Below are positions 1 through 8,689 of a stretch of 64,000 nucleotides of DNA, one piece after another. The stretch comes from Salipiger profundus (GTDB lineage: Bacteria > Pseudomonadota > Alphaproteobacteria > Rhodobacterales > Rhodobacteraceae). Positions within the stretch are counted from its first letter, which is position 1; the number at the start of each line of letters is the position of its first letter. A program made the position numbers and the translations under genes. Location of the stretch: positions 186,001 to 250,000 of the forward strand of contig NZ_CP014796.1 of NCBI RefSeq assembly GCF_001969385.1, in the 5' to 3' direction. The notes below the pieces were generated by a model. It was not told the origin of the DNA, ran no database searches, and worked only from the letters and a program-made list of their open reading frames with translations.

Positions 1-206
1 CCGACGGAGATGTCGGGTGCTTCGCCGGGATTCGCGAATTCCTTGAGATCGACGCGGCCTTCCATCTTGTAGCCGACGTCGATGATGGCCTGGCCTGCCT
101 CTACGGCGATGACCTTGCCCTTGACGACAGTGCCCTCATCGGGCGTGTCCATTTCGAGGCTTTCATTAAGGAGGGCCTCGAATTCCTCCATGGTTGCGTT
201 AGCCAT
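1..206 (-). CDS. rpsA: 30S ribosomal protein S1, N-terminal part (gene runs off the left edge)
   Basis: First 68 codons of ribosomal protein S1, the mRNA-binding protein of the small subunit; the rest lies beyond position 1. The visible N-terminus begins MANATMEEFEALLNESLEM and runs into the first S1 (OB-fold) repeat with VVKGKVIAVEAGQAIIDVG. The ATG at 206-204 follows AAAAGGAT about 11 bases upstream. cmk lies upstream on the same strand, the usual proteobacterial order, but an aldo/keto reductase gene sits between them. The 229-bp leader (207-435) holds no gene and probably carries the rpsA promoter; I could not assign -35/-10 boxes with confidence. Confidence 0.93.
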   Translation of the reverse strand, partial: MANATMEEFEALLNESLEMDTPDEGTVVKGKVIAVEAGQAIIDVGYKMEGRVDLKEFANPGEAPDISV

Positions 207-435
207 GTGGCGTTCTGATCCTTTTCACATCTGTCTTTTACTGGCCGGGCGGTTGTCTCCGCCGGTCTTGAACGGGTTGGTCTCTTCAGACGTCCGCATA
301 TGACAAAGAGGGCCGGTTTGGTGCCGACCCTGCTCGCCTCTTCGTCGCGGGCTTTATGCCTGTCTTGACGCGCGCGATATACGCAATGCACGGCCCGGGA
401 TCAAGCCCGAACAGCCCTGCCCCGCCGCCGCGCGC

Positions 436-1428
436 TCAGCAGTAGCGCTCCGGGCCGACCCATTGCGCCGCCGTGTAGCGGTCGCCGTGGCACCAGCCCA
501 TCGGCAGCACCTGCTCGACCCGGGCCAACTGCGCGTCCGACAGCGACGCCTCCGCCCCCTCGACCAGTTCGCGGAAATGCGCGACCGAGCGGGTGCCCGG
601 GATCGGGATGACATGCGGCCCCTTGTGCAGCGTCCAGGCGATGGCCAGCGCAGCGGCGCTCAGGCCCATCTCGGCGGCCAGCGCGCGGAAGCCCGCGACC
701 ATCTCGAGGTTGGCGGTGAGGTTCGGCTCGGTGAACCGGGGGTTGGTCCGCAGGAACACGCTCTCCGAGATCGCCTCGCGCGTGAGCGGATGGTCGGTCA
801 GCAGCGAGCGCCCCACCGGCGAGAAGGCGACCAGCGCCGTGCCCAGTTCCGCGCAGGCCTGCAGGAGCCCCAGCTCGGGCGCGCGGGTCGAGAGCGAGTA
901 TTCCGACTGCACCGCCGCGACCGGGTGTTCGGCATGTGCCCGGCGCAGGGTGGCGGGCGCGATCTCCGACAGGCCGATGGCGCGGCACTTGCCCTTTTCC
1001 ACCAGGCGGCCGAGCGTGCCGGCCACCTCTTCGGGCGGGATCTCCGCCTGGTAGCGATGGGCATAGAACAGGTCGACGCAATCGACGCCCAGCCGCTTCA
1101 GCGACCCGTCGAGCTCGGCCTCCATGTGCGCGGGCGAGTTGTCGAAACAACGGTTGCCCTCGGCGTCCTTGGTGATGCCCGCCTTGGTGGCGATATGCAG
1201 CCCGTCCCGAGCGCCGGGGTTGGCCTTGAGCCACGCGCCGATGGTCGTCTCCGAGCGGCCCATGCCGTAGATGTTCGAGGTATCGATATGCGTGACCCCG
1301 ACCTCGCGCGCGAGGTCCAGCACCGCAAAGGAATTCTCCTCGGTCGTGGCACCGTACATGTCCGAGAACGACATGCCCCCGACCCCGAGGCACGAGACCT
1401 CGGCCGCGCCGATCCGCCGCTGTTTCAT
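436..1428 (-). CDS. Aldo/keto reductase
   Basis: A 330-residue NADPH-dependent aldo/keto reductase, a TIM barrel that reduces aldehydes or ketones; substrate unknown. The catalytic tetrad is visible as Asp49 and Tyr54 (HIDTSNIYG), Lys82 (ATKAG) and His124 (FYAHRYQ), and the C-terminal cofactor segment reads [14 protein letters not shown]. The product is about the usual family length and looks intact. Its ATG (1428-1426) overlaps the cmk stop codon as ATGA, so translation is probably coupled to cmk. Its place between cmk and rpsA is unusual, because those two genes are normally neighbours. It most resembles the general-stress YhdN/AKR11-13 type, which I infer from the motif spacing only. Confidence 0.9.
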   Translation of the reverse strand: MKQRRIGAAEVSCLGVGGMSFSDMYGATTEENSFAVLDLAREVGVTHIDTSNIYGMGRSETTIGAWLKANPGARDGLHIATKAGITKDAEGNRCFDNSPAHMEAELDGSLKRLGVDCVDLFYAHRYQAEIPPEEVAGTLGRLVEKGKCRAIGLSEIAPATLRRAHAEHPVAAVQSEYSLSTRAPELGLLQACAELGTALVAFSPVGRSLLTDHPLTREAISESVFLRTNPRFTEPNLTANLEMVAGFRALAAEMGLSAAALAIAWTLHKGPHVIPIPGTRSVAHFRELVEGAEASLSDAQLARVEQVLPMGWCHGDRYTAAQWVGPERYC

Positions 1429-2054
1429 TCGCCGTCTCCCTGGATAATGGCCCGACGCAGGTCCACTGCCGCCACCGCACGGGCGACGGCTGCCGCGATG
1501 TCGAGCTCCGACGTGTCGATGATCACCGCATCCTCCGCCGGGCGCAACGGGGCGTCGGCGCGGGACGCGTCGCGCGCGTCGCGCTCCCGGGTCTCGGCCA
1601 GCACCGTGTCGTAGTCGACCTCGACCCCGGCAGCCTGCAGCTCGTCGAAGCGACGCCGCGCGCGCACCTCGGCGCTGGCGGTGACGAAGAGCTTGGCCTC
1701 GGCCTCGGGACAGATCACCGTGCCGATGTCACGCCCGTCGAGCACCGCCCCGCCCGAGCGGCGCGCATAGGCCCGCTGGAAGTCGACGAGTGCGGCGCGC
1801 ACCTCGGGGATCACCGCGACCTTGCTCGCCGCCTGTGCCACCTCGGGGCTGCGCAGCCCCTCGGCCTCGAGATCCTCGGCCACGAGCGCCTGCGCGGCCT
1901 CGATCGGCTCGACCCCGTCGAGCATGCGCCGGCCCACGGCGCGGTAGAGCAGCCCGGTGTCGAGATGTCCGACGCCGAAATGCGCGGCCACGGCCTTGCT
2001 GATCGTGCCCTTGCCGGCAGCCGCCGGCCCGTCGATGGCGATGGTAAAGCTCAT
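1425..2054 (-). CDS. cmk: Cytidylate kinase
   Basis: Cytidylate kinase (209 residues) phosphorylates CMP/dCMP to the diphosphate using ATP in pyrimidine nucleotide metabolism. The P-loop GPAAAGKGT is at residues 9-17, followed by the substrate-binding [12 protein letters not shown] and the [17 protein letters not shown] segment, then the lid region rich in arginines (RARRRFDEL). Length matches the family. It sits downstream of aroA and a small membrane gene on the same strand, and overlaps the following aldo/keto reductase gene by four bases (ATGA). The gap of 57 bp upstream is compatible with read-through from aroA. Confidence 0.95.
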   Translation of the reverse strand: MSFTIAIDGPAAAGKGTISKAVAAHFGVGHLDTGLLYRAVGRRMLDGVEPIEAAQALVAEDLEAEGLRSPEVAQAASKVAVIPEVRAALVDFQRAYARRSGGAVLDGRDIGTVICPEAEAKLFVTASAEVRARRRFDELQAAGVEVDYDTVLAETRERDARDASRADAPLRPAEDAVIIDTSELDIAAAVARAVAAVDLRRAIIQGDGE

Positions 2055-2111
2055 GGGTCAGCCTCCTGAATTCGGCCCTTCCGCCGCTTATGGCGGCCCC
2101 GAGAGCAGGCT

Positions 2112-2618
2112 TCAAGCCTCGCACGGACGACGCCGCCAGAGCGCGCCGAGACCGAGCACGCAAATCAGCACGAGCCCGACCTTGGCCTGCGTGAAGCGCG
2201 AGGCCCAGGCCGCAAGCTCCGGCAGGAACCCCTCCGCCCCGCGCAGGAGCAGTTCCCGCACCACCGCGTTCTCGGCCCAGTCGGCGCAGAAATAGGCCAG
2301 CGGCGGCAGGACCAGAAGCGCCCGCAGCAGCCGCCCCCGCCCGCGTGCGAGGATCTGCAGCCCTAGCCCGAGCGACAGCGCGAAGCTTGCCATGAAGGCC
2401 GCGTCGAGCCAGCGCATCTCGAGCAGGTAGACCCCGCGCCCGCCGTCATCGAGTGCCCGCAGATAGTCCAGCACCGCCGCGCCGTCGTAGCCCGCAAGCC
2501 GCGCGTCGAGCGGCAGCTGCCCGCCCGCGGCCGGCACCAGCACGGTCCATGAAAACCAGCCCATCAGCAGGAAGGTCGCCGTCGCCAGCGCCGCGACGAC
2601 CGGCAGCAGCCGGCTCAT
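2112..2618 (-). CDS. Small integral membrane protein of unknown function
   Basis: A 168-residue protein I do not recognise. It starts [20 protein letters not shown], a membrane segment that could also act as an uncleaved signal. At least three further hydrophobic stretches follow (about residues 70-90 ending LGLGLQILA, 97-110 [10 protein letters not shown], and near the C-terminus [14 protein letters not shown]), so three or four transmembrane helices are likely. A conserved-looking [13 protein letters not shown] segment lies between helices 3 and 4. The ATG at 2618 overlaps the aroA stop (ATGA), which decides the start and implies coupling to aroA. It may be a conserved Rhodobacteraceae membrane protein. 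Confidence 0.75.
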   Translation of the reverse strand: MSRLLPVVAALATATFLLMGWFSWTVLVPAAGGQLPLDARLAGYDGAAVLDYLRALDDGGRGVYLLEMRWLDAAFMASFALSLGLGLQILARGRGRLLRALLVLPPLAYFCADWAENAVVRELLLRGAEGFLPELAAWASRFTQAKVGLVLICVLGLGALWRRRPCEA

Positions 2619-3961
2619 GCGCCCCGCGCGATGTCCGCACCAAGCCCCGTCATCAGCGGCTCGAACACCGGGAACGAAGTCGCGATGGGTCCGCCGTCGT
2701 CGACCCACACCGGCTCGGTGGTGCCAAGCCCCATGACGAGGAACGACATGGCGATGCGGTGGTCGAGATGGCTCTGCACCTCGGCGCCGCCCGGCACGTT
2801 GCCATGACCGCGCCCCGTGACCGTCCACCAGTCCTCGCCCTCGTCGACCTCGACACCGTTGGCACGCAGCCCGCGCGCCATGGCGTCGATCCGGTCGCTC
2901 TCCTTCACCCGCAGCTCGCGGACGCCCGGCATGTGGGTGCGCCCCTCGGCAAAAGCCGCGACCACCGAAAGCACCGGGTACTCGTCGATCATGCTCGCCG
3001 CGCGCTCGGGCGGCACCTCTATGCCCTTGAGATCCGGCGAGAAGCGGGCGCGCAGGTCGGCGACCGGCTCACCGCCCTCCTCGCGCGGGTTCTCGAAGGT
3101 CAGGTCGGCGCCCATCTCCTGCAGGGTGAAGAACAGCCCCGCCCGCGTCGGGTTGAGCCCGATGTTCGGAACCAGCACGTCCGAGCCCTCGGTGATCAGC
3201 GCGGCGCAGACCGGGAAGGCCGCCGAGGACGGATCGCGCGGCACCACGATGACCTGCGGCTTCAGCTCCGGTCGTCCGGTCAGGGTGATGACCCGGCCCT
3301 CGGGCGTGTCCTCGGTGACCACCTCGGCGCCGAACCCGGTGAGCATCCGCTCGGAATGGTCGCGCGTCGCCTCGCGCTCGATCACCACGGTCTGCCCCGG
3401 TGCGTTCAGCCCCGCCAGCAGCACCGCCGATTTCACCTGCGCCGACGGCACCGGCGTCGCGTAGCGCACCGGCAGCGGATCGCGCGCCCCGAGGATGGTC
3501 ATCGGCAGCCGCCCGCCGGACCGGCCATGCGCCTGTGCCCCGAACAGCGCCAGCGGATCGGTCACCCGCGCCATCGGCCGCTTGTTGAGGCTCGCGTCCC
3601 CGGTGAAGGTCGCGGCGATCGGCGTGGTCGCCATCGCCCCCATGATCAGCCGCACCCCGGTGCCGGAGTTGCCGCAGTCGATCACCTGCCCCGGCTCCGA
3701 GAACCCGCCGACCCCCACGCCCTGCACGTGCCATGTGTCGCCGCGCTTCTCGACCTCCGCGCCGAAGGCGCGCATCGCCTTCGCGGTGTCCAGAACGTCC
3801 TGCCCCTCGAGCAGGCCGGTGACCTTCGTCTCGCCGACCGCCATCGCCCCGAGGATCAGCGACCGGTGCGAGATCGACTTGTCCCCCGGCACATGCGCCT
3901 CGCCGCGCAGACCCTGCGACCGGCGCGCAATCATCGGAATGGCTTCCCCGTGGCTCGACAT
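2615..3961 (-). CDS. aroA: 3-phosphoshikimate 1-carboxyvinyltransferase (EPSP synthase), class II type
   Basis: EPSP synthase (448 residues) condenses shikimate-3-phosphate with PEP in the shikimate pathway. All four motifs described for class II enzymes are present: GDKS (26-29), SAQVK (173-177), RDHSE (200-204) and NPTR (270-273). The PEP-loop reads GNSGTG (97-102); the residue aligned with Ala100 of the Agrobacterium CP4 enzyme is Gly100 here, so the alanine behind CP4's glyphosate tolerance is absent. KESDR and the C-terminal [13 protein letters not shown] motif are also present. The start [10 protein letters not shown] is the furthest upstream ATG. It is followed by an overlapping membrane-protein gene, then cmk. 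Confidence 0.96.
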   Translation of the reverse strand: MSSHGEAIPMIARRSQGLRGEAHVPGDKSISHRSLILGAMAVGETKVTGLLEGQDVLDTAKAMRAFGAEVEKRGDTWHVQGVGVGGFSEPGQVIDCGNSGTGVRLIMGAMATTPIAATFTGDASLNKRPMARVTDPLALFGAQAHGRSGGRLPMTILGARDPLPVRYATPVPSAQVKSAVLLAGLNAPGQTVVIEREATRDHSERMLTGFGAEVVTEDTPEGRVITLTGRPELKPQVIVVPRDPSSAAFPVCAALITEGSDVLVPNIGLNPTRAGLFFTLQEMGADLTFENPREEGGEPVADLRARFSPDLKGIEVPPERAASMIDEYPVLSVVAAFAEGRTHMPGVRELRVKESDRIDAMARGLRANGVEVDEGEDWWTVTGRGHGNVPGGAEVQSHLDHRIAMSFLVMGLGTTEPVWVDDGGPIATSFPVFEPLMTGLGADIARGA

Positions 3962-4014
3962 GACACCCTCTCCTGTTATCGCTCACGGGCGCTGATAGCA
4001 GCGCCCCGCGCCCC

Positions 4015-4082
4015 TGTCTTCTTCTCTTTCCAAATACCCTCGGGGGTGAGGCCGCAAGGCCGAGGGGGCAGCGCCCCCTCTC
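4015..4082 (-). repeat. Intergenic hairpin repeat, copy 1
   Basis: One of at least six copies of an intergenic element. Read on the minus strand it has a GGGGGCGCTGCCCCC hairpin, a short inner hairpin (GGCCTTGCGGCC), then CACCCCCGAGGGTATTT and a purine-rich end AGAAGAAG. It lies directly after the trmB stop and before aroA, so here it could also act as a transcription terminator. Confidence 0.75.
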
Positions 4083-4088
4083 TCCCGC

Positions 4089-4802
4089 TCACACCCGGCG
4101 GAACGTCAGGTAATGCGGCACCCGGCCCTCACGCAGCGCCTTCTGCTCGTAGCGGGTCGACAGCCAGTCGTCCCAGGGTTCGCGCCAGTCCTCAGGCCGC
4201 TCGGCCAGCCACTCGAAGCCCGCCTTGGGCACCTCGACCAGCGTCTGCCGCACGTAGTCCGGAATGTCGGTGGCCACGCGGAAGATCGCGCCCGGCGTCA
4301 TCGCCCGGGCCAGCGGCTCGAGGTGCTCCTGCGTCACGAACCGCCGGCGGTGATGCTTCTTCTTCGGCCAGGGGTCCGGGTAGAGCAGGAAGGCCCGCTC
4401 GATGCAGCCGTCCGGCAGCACGTCGAAGAGGTTGCGCACGTCGCCCGGGTAGACCCGCACGTTGCCGACGCCGGCGCGGCGGATCTTGCCCAGCAACATC
4501 GCGACGCCGTTGATGTAGGGCTCGCAGCCGACGATCCCGACCTGCGGGTTCTGCGCCGCCTGGTGGACCATGTGCTCGCCGCCGCCGAAGCCCACCTCGA
4601 GCCACAGCGGCTTGCCGTCGAAGAGCCGCCCCGTGTCGAGCGGCACCCGGTCCGGGTTCACGTCCCAGTCCACCGGTCCCGGCGACAGCGCGCCGAGATC
4701 TTCCTCGAGATAGGCCTCCTGCGACGCCTTGAGGGTCTTGCCCTTCACGCGGCCGTAGAAATTGCGCCAGGGGGCGCCGGGATGCTTGTTCGACGTGGTC
4801 AT
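4089..4802 (-). CDS. trmB: tRNA (guanine-N7-)-methyltransferase
   Basis: TrmB (237 residues) makes m7G46 in the variable loop of many tRNAs using S-adenosylmethionine. Motifs: the SAM-binding EVGFGGGEH, the acidic CEPYINGV after strand 2, and the signature YPDPWPKKKHHRRRF that holds catalytic and tRNA-contacting residues, ending STRYEQKALREGRVPHYL near the C-terminus. The ATG at 4802 gives the normal family length; the reading frame extends much further upstream only as the antisense shadow of metK coding sequence. It lies 98 bp after metK, the supplier of its methyl donor, but a strong terminator separates them, so it probably has its own promoter. Confidence 0.95.
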   Translation of the reverse strand: MTTSNKHPGAPWRNFYGRVKGKTLKASQEAYLEEDLGALSPGPVDWDVNPDRVPLDTGRLFDGKPLWLEVGFGGGEHMVHQAAQNPQVGIVGCEPYINGVAMLLGKIRRAGVGNVRVYPGDVRNLFDVLPDGCIERAFLLYPDPWPKKKHHRRRFVTQEHLEPLARAMTPGAIFRVATDIPDYVRQTLVEVPKAGFEWLAERPEDWREPWDDWLSTRYEQKALREGRVPHYLTFRRV

Positions 4803-4847
4803 GGCCGCGCGTTTAGCGCCAAGCCCCGCGCAGGGCAATCCCGCACG

Positions 4848-4874
4848 AAAAAGGGCGGCCCGCGACGGCCGCCC
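4848..4874 (-). terminator. Intrinsic terminator of metK
   Basis: Perfect 8-bp stem GGGCGGCC / GGCCGCCC with a six-base loop. On the minus strand it is followed directly by TTTTT (the A-run at 4848-4852 on the plus strand). It lies 27 bp past the metK stop codon. Confidence 0.85.
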
Positions 4875-4900
4875 CTGTTGTCCTTCGACGCCTTTGCGCT

Positions 4901-6079
4901 TCAGATCTCTTTCTTCAGCGCCTCGGCAAGGTCGGTCTGCTCCCACGAGAAACCGCCGTCCTCGTCGGGCGCACGCCCGAAGTGGCCGTAGGCCGCGGTG
5001 CGCTCGTAGATCGGCTTGTTGAGGTCGAGATGAGTGCGGATGCCGCGCGGCGTCAGGTCCATGACCTTGGGGATCGCCGCCTCGATGGCCGCCGGGTCGA
5101 CCTCGGCGGTGCCGAAGCTGTCGACGTAGATCGACAGCGGCTTCGCCACGCCGATGGCATAGGACAGCTGCACGGTGCAGCGCTCGGCCAGCCCCGCCGC
5201 GACGATGTTCTTGGCGAGGTAGCGCGAGGCATAGGCCGCCGAGCGGTCCACCTTGGTCGGGTCCTTGCCCGAGAAGGCGCCGCCGCCGTGCGGCGCCGCG
5301 CCGCCGTAGGTGTCGACGATGATCTTGCGCCCCGTAAGGCCGGCGTCGCCGTCGGGCCCGCCGATCACGAAGGTGCCGGTGGGGTTCACCCACCAGTCGG
5401 TCGCGTCGGTGAGCCAGCCCTCGGGCAGGACCTCGCGGATGTAGGGCTCGACGATCGCGCGCACGTCGGCCGAGCTGAGATCCGGGTCGAGGTGCTGGTG
5501 CGACAGCACGACCGAGGTCACGCCCACCGGCTTGCCGTTCTCGTAGCGGACCGAGAACTGCGACTTCGCGTCCGGCCCCAGCATCGGCGCCTCGCCCGAC
5601 TTGCGCGCCTCGGCGAGCCGCTTGAGCACCGCGTGCGAGAACAGGATCGGCGCCGGCATCATCTCCGGCGTCTCGTTGGTGGCGTAGCCGAACATGATGC
5701 CCTGGTCGCCGGCGCCCTCGTCGCCGCGCTCGCCGGTCACGCCTTGCGCGATATGCGCCGACTGCTCGTGCAGCAGGTTGGTGATCTCGACCGTTTCCCA
5801 GTGAAACTTGTCCTGCTCGTAGCCGATGTCCCGGATGCACGCGCGCGCGATGTCCGGGATCGCCTGCATGTACTCGGAGAGCTTGGCCTGATCGGACAGG
5901 CCGATCTCGCCCCCGATGACCACGCGGTTGGTGGTGGCGAAGGTTTCGCAGGCGACGCGCGCCAGCGGGTCTTCCGCGAGCAGCGCATCGAGCACCGCAT
6001 CGGAAATACGGTCACAGACCTTGTCAGGGTGACCCTCGGACACGGACTCCGAGGTGAAAGTGTAGTTTTGTCGGGACAT
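4901..6079 (-). CDS. metK: S-adenosylmethionine synthase
   Basis: Methionine adenosyltransferase (392 residues) makes SAM from methionine and ATP. It starts [20 protein letters not shown], with the HPDK motif that binds ATP/Mg. The loop [12 protein letters not shown] and the P-loop-like [20 protein letters not shown] are present. Length and domain layout are typical. Expression is very likely controlled by the SAM/SAH riboswitch just upstream (6081-6130), whose pseudoknot includes the GGAG ribosome binding site six bases before the ATG. A TTGACG-type promoter overlapping the lnt stop codon could start this transcript, and a strong terminator closes the unit. Confidence 0.97.
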   Translation of the reverse strand: MSRQNYTFTSESVSEGHPDKVCDRISDAVLDALLAEDPLARVACETFATTNRVVIGGEIGLSDQAKLSEYMQAIPDIARACIRDIGYEQDKFHWETVEITNLLHEQSAHIAQGVTGERGDEGAGDQGIMFGYATNETPEMMPAPILFSHAVLKRLAEARKSGEAPMLGPDAKSQFSVRYENGKPVGVTSVVLSHQHLDPDLSSADVRAIVEPYIREVLPEGWLTDATDWWVNPTGTFVIGGPDGDAGLTGRKIIVDTYGGAAPHGGGAFSGKDPTKVDRSAAYASRYLAKNIVAAGLAERCTVQLSYAIGVAKPLSIYVDSFGTAEVDPAAIEAAIPKVMDLTPRGIRTHLDLNKPIYERTAAYGHFGRAPDEDGGFSWEQTDLAEALKKEI

Positions 6080-6080
6080 T

Positions 6081-6130
6081 TGCGCTCCATTGGGTACCGA
6101 CCGTCACGCCAGGAAGCCGTTGTGACGGGG
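6081..6130 (-). ncRNA. SAM/SAH riboswitch in the metK leader
   Basis: On the minus strand the metK leader reads CGTCAC, then AACGGCTTCCTGGC, then GTGACG, a linker, and AATGGAGCGCAA just before the ATG. CGTCAC (6127-6122) and GTGACG (6107-6102) form stem P1. The loop segment GCTTC can pair with GGAGC (6089-6085), which contains the Shine-Dalgarno sequence, giving the H-type pseudoknot known for this class. The core CACAACGGCTTCCTGGCGTG matches the SAM/SAH riboswitch as I remember it from Rhodobacterales metK leaders. The layout implies that SAM (or SAH) binding hides the ribosome binding site and lowers metK translation. Confidence 0.92.
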
Positions 6131-6143
6131 ATGTAACGCACTA

Positions 6144-6172
6144 TGGCTACGGCGTGCCGACAGGGGCGTCAA
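6144..6172 (-). promoter_or_regulatory. Candidate sigma-70 promoter for metK
   Basis: Minus-strand TTGACG (6172-6167) overlaps the lnt stop codon. Seventeen bases further is TAGCCA (6149-6144), a poor -10 box. Transcription from here would start near 6137, only a few bases before the riboswitch, which fits its function. The -10 match is weak. Confidence 0.4.
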
Positions 6173-7701
6173 TCGGAAACGCGCCGGACGCGCCAGAAAG
6201 CCGCGAGGGCGAGCACAAGAAACAGGCCGAGCGCCGGCAGGTCGCCGGTGCGGCTGTAGGGGGTCACCCGCAGCGGCGGCGGCAGCGCGGTGTCGAGATA
6301 GCCGGCCTCGCCCAGCGGCAGACGGTCGAGCACGCGCCCGGCCCCGTCGATCACCGCCGAGACGCCGGTGTTGGCGGCGCGCACCATCGGCAGCCCCTGC
6401 TCGATGGCCCGCACCCGCGCCTGCGCGAGATGCTGGTAGGGCCCCGAGAACGTGCCGAACCATGCGTCGTTGGTGAGCTGCAGCAGGAAATCGGGGCGCT
6501 GCGGCGACCGCAGGTCCTGCGGAAAGACCGCCTCGTAGCAGATGAGCGGCAGCGCCCGTCCCAGTTCCTCGCCCAGGTCGATGGTGCGCGGCCCCGGGCC
6601 CGCGGCGTAGCCGCCCGCCGCCCGCTGCGCGAGCCCGCCGATCTCGAAATGGCTGAAGAACCACGCGGCGGGCATGTATTCCCCGAAGGGCACGAGATGG
6701 TGCTTGTCGTAGACCTGCAGCACCTCGGGCCCCTGCTCCGCCAGAACCAGCGAATTGTAGTAGTCACCGGCCTCTTCGCGCTGGATGCCGACCACGAGCC
6801 GCCCCGGGAAGGCCGCGTCGGTGGCGATCTCGAGCCCGCGGTCGGCGCGGTTCAGCAGCATCGGCAGCGCGGTCTCCGGCCAGACGGTCAGCGCCGGGCG
6901 CGCGAGGTCTTGGTGAGACGGGGCGGCAGTGAATTCGACCTGCCGGTCGAAGAAGGTCGGCACCCAGGCCGGGTCCCACTTCTGGCGCTGCGGGGCGTTG
7001 GGCTGCACCAGCCGCACCACCGGCCGGCCGTCGAGATCCTGCAGCGGCGGCACCAGCGCCATCCCGCCAAAGACCAGAACGGCCAGCAGCGCGCCCCCGG
7101 CAAGCGCCGGGCGCCACGCCTTCGCGGCGCCCCCGCGCAGGGCAACGGCGAGCAGCGCCGCCGCCCCGAGGGTGACGAAGGTCAGCCCGTGCGGACCGAT
7201 GACCGCGACCCACTGGATCGCGTCGACGGGCGTCCAGAGCGAGCCGACCATGGCCCAGGGAAAGCCGGTGAAGAGATAGGCGCGGGCCAGCTCGGCCGTG
7301 GCCCAGAGCACGACCAGCGCGAAGAGCCGGCGCCGCCGCCGCACCTGCGCCGCGCCCCAGAAGGCGAGCGCCCAGAACAGCGCCAGCCCCGCCGCGAGGA
7401 AGAACAGCGCGAAGGGGGCCATCCAGCCCGTCGTGACCGCGTCGACCTGGAACGGCTCGACCACCCAGGACAGCACCAGCCCGAAGTAGCCCAGCCCGAC
7501 GCCCCAGCCCGCCGCCAGCGCGCCGCGGGTGCCCCGCGCCGCGTCGAACAGCAGGAAGGCCGCGACGAGGCCGGCGAAGGCCGGCCACGGCAGATCGAAG
7601 GGCGCCTGCCCGAAGCCCATGACCGCGCCAGCCGCGACGGCCAGCGTCAGCCTTGCCCAGCCCGGCAGCCCGTCGAGCCGCCGGCGCGCGACGTCAAGCA
7701 C
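6169..7701 (-). CDS. lnt: Apolipoprotein N-acyltransferase
   Basis: Lnt (510 residues) adds the third acyl chain to the N-terminal cysteine of lipoproteins in the inner membrane. About six to seven hydrophobic helices fill the first half, followed by the periplasmic nitrilase-like domain. The catalytic triad can be read as Glu in VWPETALP, Lys in YDKHHLVPFGEY and Cys in ICYEAVFP. A last C-terminal membrane segment (LGLFLVLALAAF) anchors the domain. The start is GTG at 7701, inside the 3' end of the CBS/CorC gene (8-bp overlap), so coupling is likely. The window encodes many lipoproteins that would be its substrates. Confidence 0.95.
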   Translation of the reverse strand: MLDVARRRLDGLPGWARLTLAVAAGAVMGFGQAPFDLPWPAFAGLVAAFLLFDAARGTRGALAAGWGVGLGYFGLVLSWVVEPFQVDAVTTGWMAPFALFFLAAGLALFWALAFWGAAQVRRRRRLFALVVLWATAELARAYLFTGFPWAMVGSLWTPVDAIQWVAVIGPHGLTFVTLGAAALLAVALRGGAAKAWRPALAGGALLAVLVFGGMALVPPLQDLDGRPVVRLVQPNAPQRQKWDPAWVPTFFDRQVEFTAAPSHQDLARPALTVWPETALPMLLNRADRGLEIATDAAFPGRLVVGIQREEAGDYYNSLVLAEQGPEVLQVYDKHHLVPFGEYMPAAWFFSHFEIGGLAQRAAGGYAAGPGPRTIDLGEELGRALPLICYEAVFPQDLRSPQRPDFLLQLTNDAWFGTFSGPYQHLAQARVRAIEQGLPMVRAANTGVSAVIDGAGRVLDRLPLGEAGYLDTALPPPLRVTPYSRTGDLPALGLFLVLALAAFWRVRRVSD

Positions 7702-8653
7702 GCGGCGCCTCCGTCTCGGAGCGTTGGGCCTGCGGCACGGCCGCCGGCTTCGGCTCGGGGGCGGGCAGCGCCGCGACCGTGGTGTGCGGACGGATGCGCA
7801 ACCGCTTGATGCGGCGGGGATCGGCGTCGACGACCTCGAAGTCGATGCCCGCCGGATGCGGGATCACCTCGCCCCGGGCGGGGACGTGCCCCGCCAGCAT
7901 GAACACGAGGCCACCGAGCGTGTCGATCTCTTCCTCGTCAATGTCCTCGTCGGCAGTGAGCGCGATGCCGGTGTCGGCCTCGAACTCCTCGAGCGGCGTC
8001 TTCGCGAGCGCCAGCCAGCTGCCGGTCTTCTCGCGGAAGAAGTTGCGGCCCTCGTCGATGTCGTGCTCGTCCTCGATCTCGCCGATGACCTGTTCGATCA
8101 GGTCCTCGATGGTCACGAGCCCGTCGACACCGCCGTATTCGTCGATCACCAGCGCCATGTGCCGGCGTTCGGTCTGCATCTTGGTGAGCAGCACGCCGAT
8201 GGGCATGGAGGGCGGGACGAAGACCAGCGGGCGCAGGATCTTGGTGAGGTCGAAATCCTCGTCGCCGTTGCCGTTGAAGCCGTGGCGCAGCGAGAAATCC
8301 TTGAGGTGCGCCATGCCGATCGGCGTGTCGAGCGTGCCGGAGTAGACCGGCAAGCGGGTCATGCCGCTTTCGCGGAAAACCTTCACAAGCTCGGATTTCG
8401 TGCTGGTGTCAGGCACCGCCACGATGTCCGCCTTGGGAATCGCCACGTCCTCGACGCGCATGCGGCGCAGGTTCATGAGCCCCGGAGGAGGGGTCATGGC
8501 CTGAGGCACGGGGGTATTGTCCACCGGGGCGACCTGATCCGGCGCCGGTTTGAACGCTCTGAAAAGACGGCGGAAAAATCCGTCGCCGCCTTGTTCGTAT
8601 GCTCCTGGCCGCGCGCTGTGCGCCGCCATAGACGAGCCGTCGGTGTCGCCCAT
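7694..8653 (-). CDS. CBS-domain/CorC-HlyC protein (YbeX family)
   Basis: A 319-residue member of the CorC/YbeX/TlyC group. A poorly conserved, proline-rich N-terminus leads into two CBS domains (RRMRVEDVAIPKADIVAVP onward, and ILRPLVFVPPSMPIGVLLTK with the conserved ALVIDEYGGVDGLVT), followed by a C-terminal transporter-associated domain (DTLGGLVFMLAGHVPARGEV). There are no membrane helices, so it is the cytosolic type linked to Mg/Co handling and, in E. coli, to ribosome biogenesis. I chose the ATG at 8653 (MGDTDGSS) because AAAAGGAT lies just before it; an ATG 11 codons upstream lacks a ribosome binding site. It sits between ybeY and lnt, as in most proteobacteria. Confidence 0.9.
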   Translation of the reverse strand: MGDTDGSSMAAHSARPGAYEQGGDGFFRRLFRAFKPAPDQVAPVDNTPVPQAMTPPPGLMNLRRMRVEDVAIPKADIVAVPDTSTKSELVKVFRESGMTRLPVYSGTLDTPIGMAHLKDFSLRHGFNGNGDEDFDLTKILRPLVFVPPSMPIGVLLTKMQTERRHMALVIDEYGGVDGLVTIEDLIEQVIGEIEDEHDIDEGRNFFREKTGSWLALAKTPLEEFEADTGIALTADEDIDEEEIDTLGGLVFMLAGHVPARGEVIPHPAGIDFEVVDADPRRIKRLRIRPHTTVAALPAPEPKPAAVPQAQRSETEAPRA

Positions 8654-8689
8654 AGATCCTTTTCCGTTGGCGGGGCCGAACCCCAAGTC

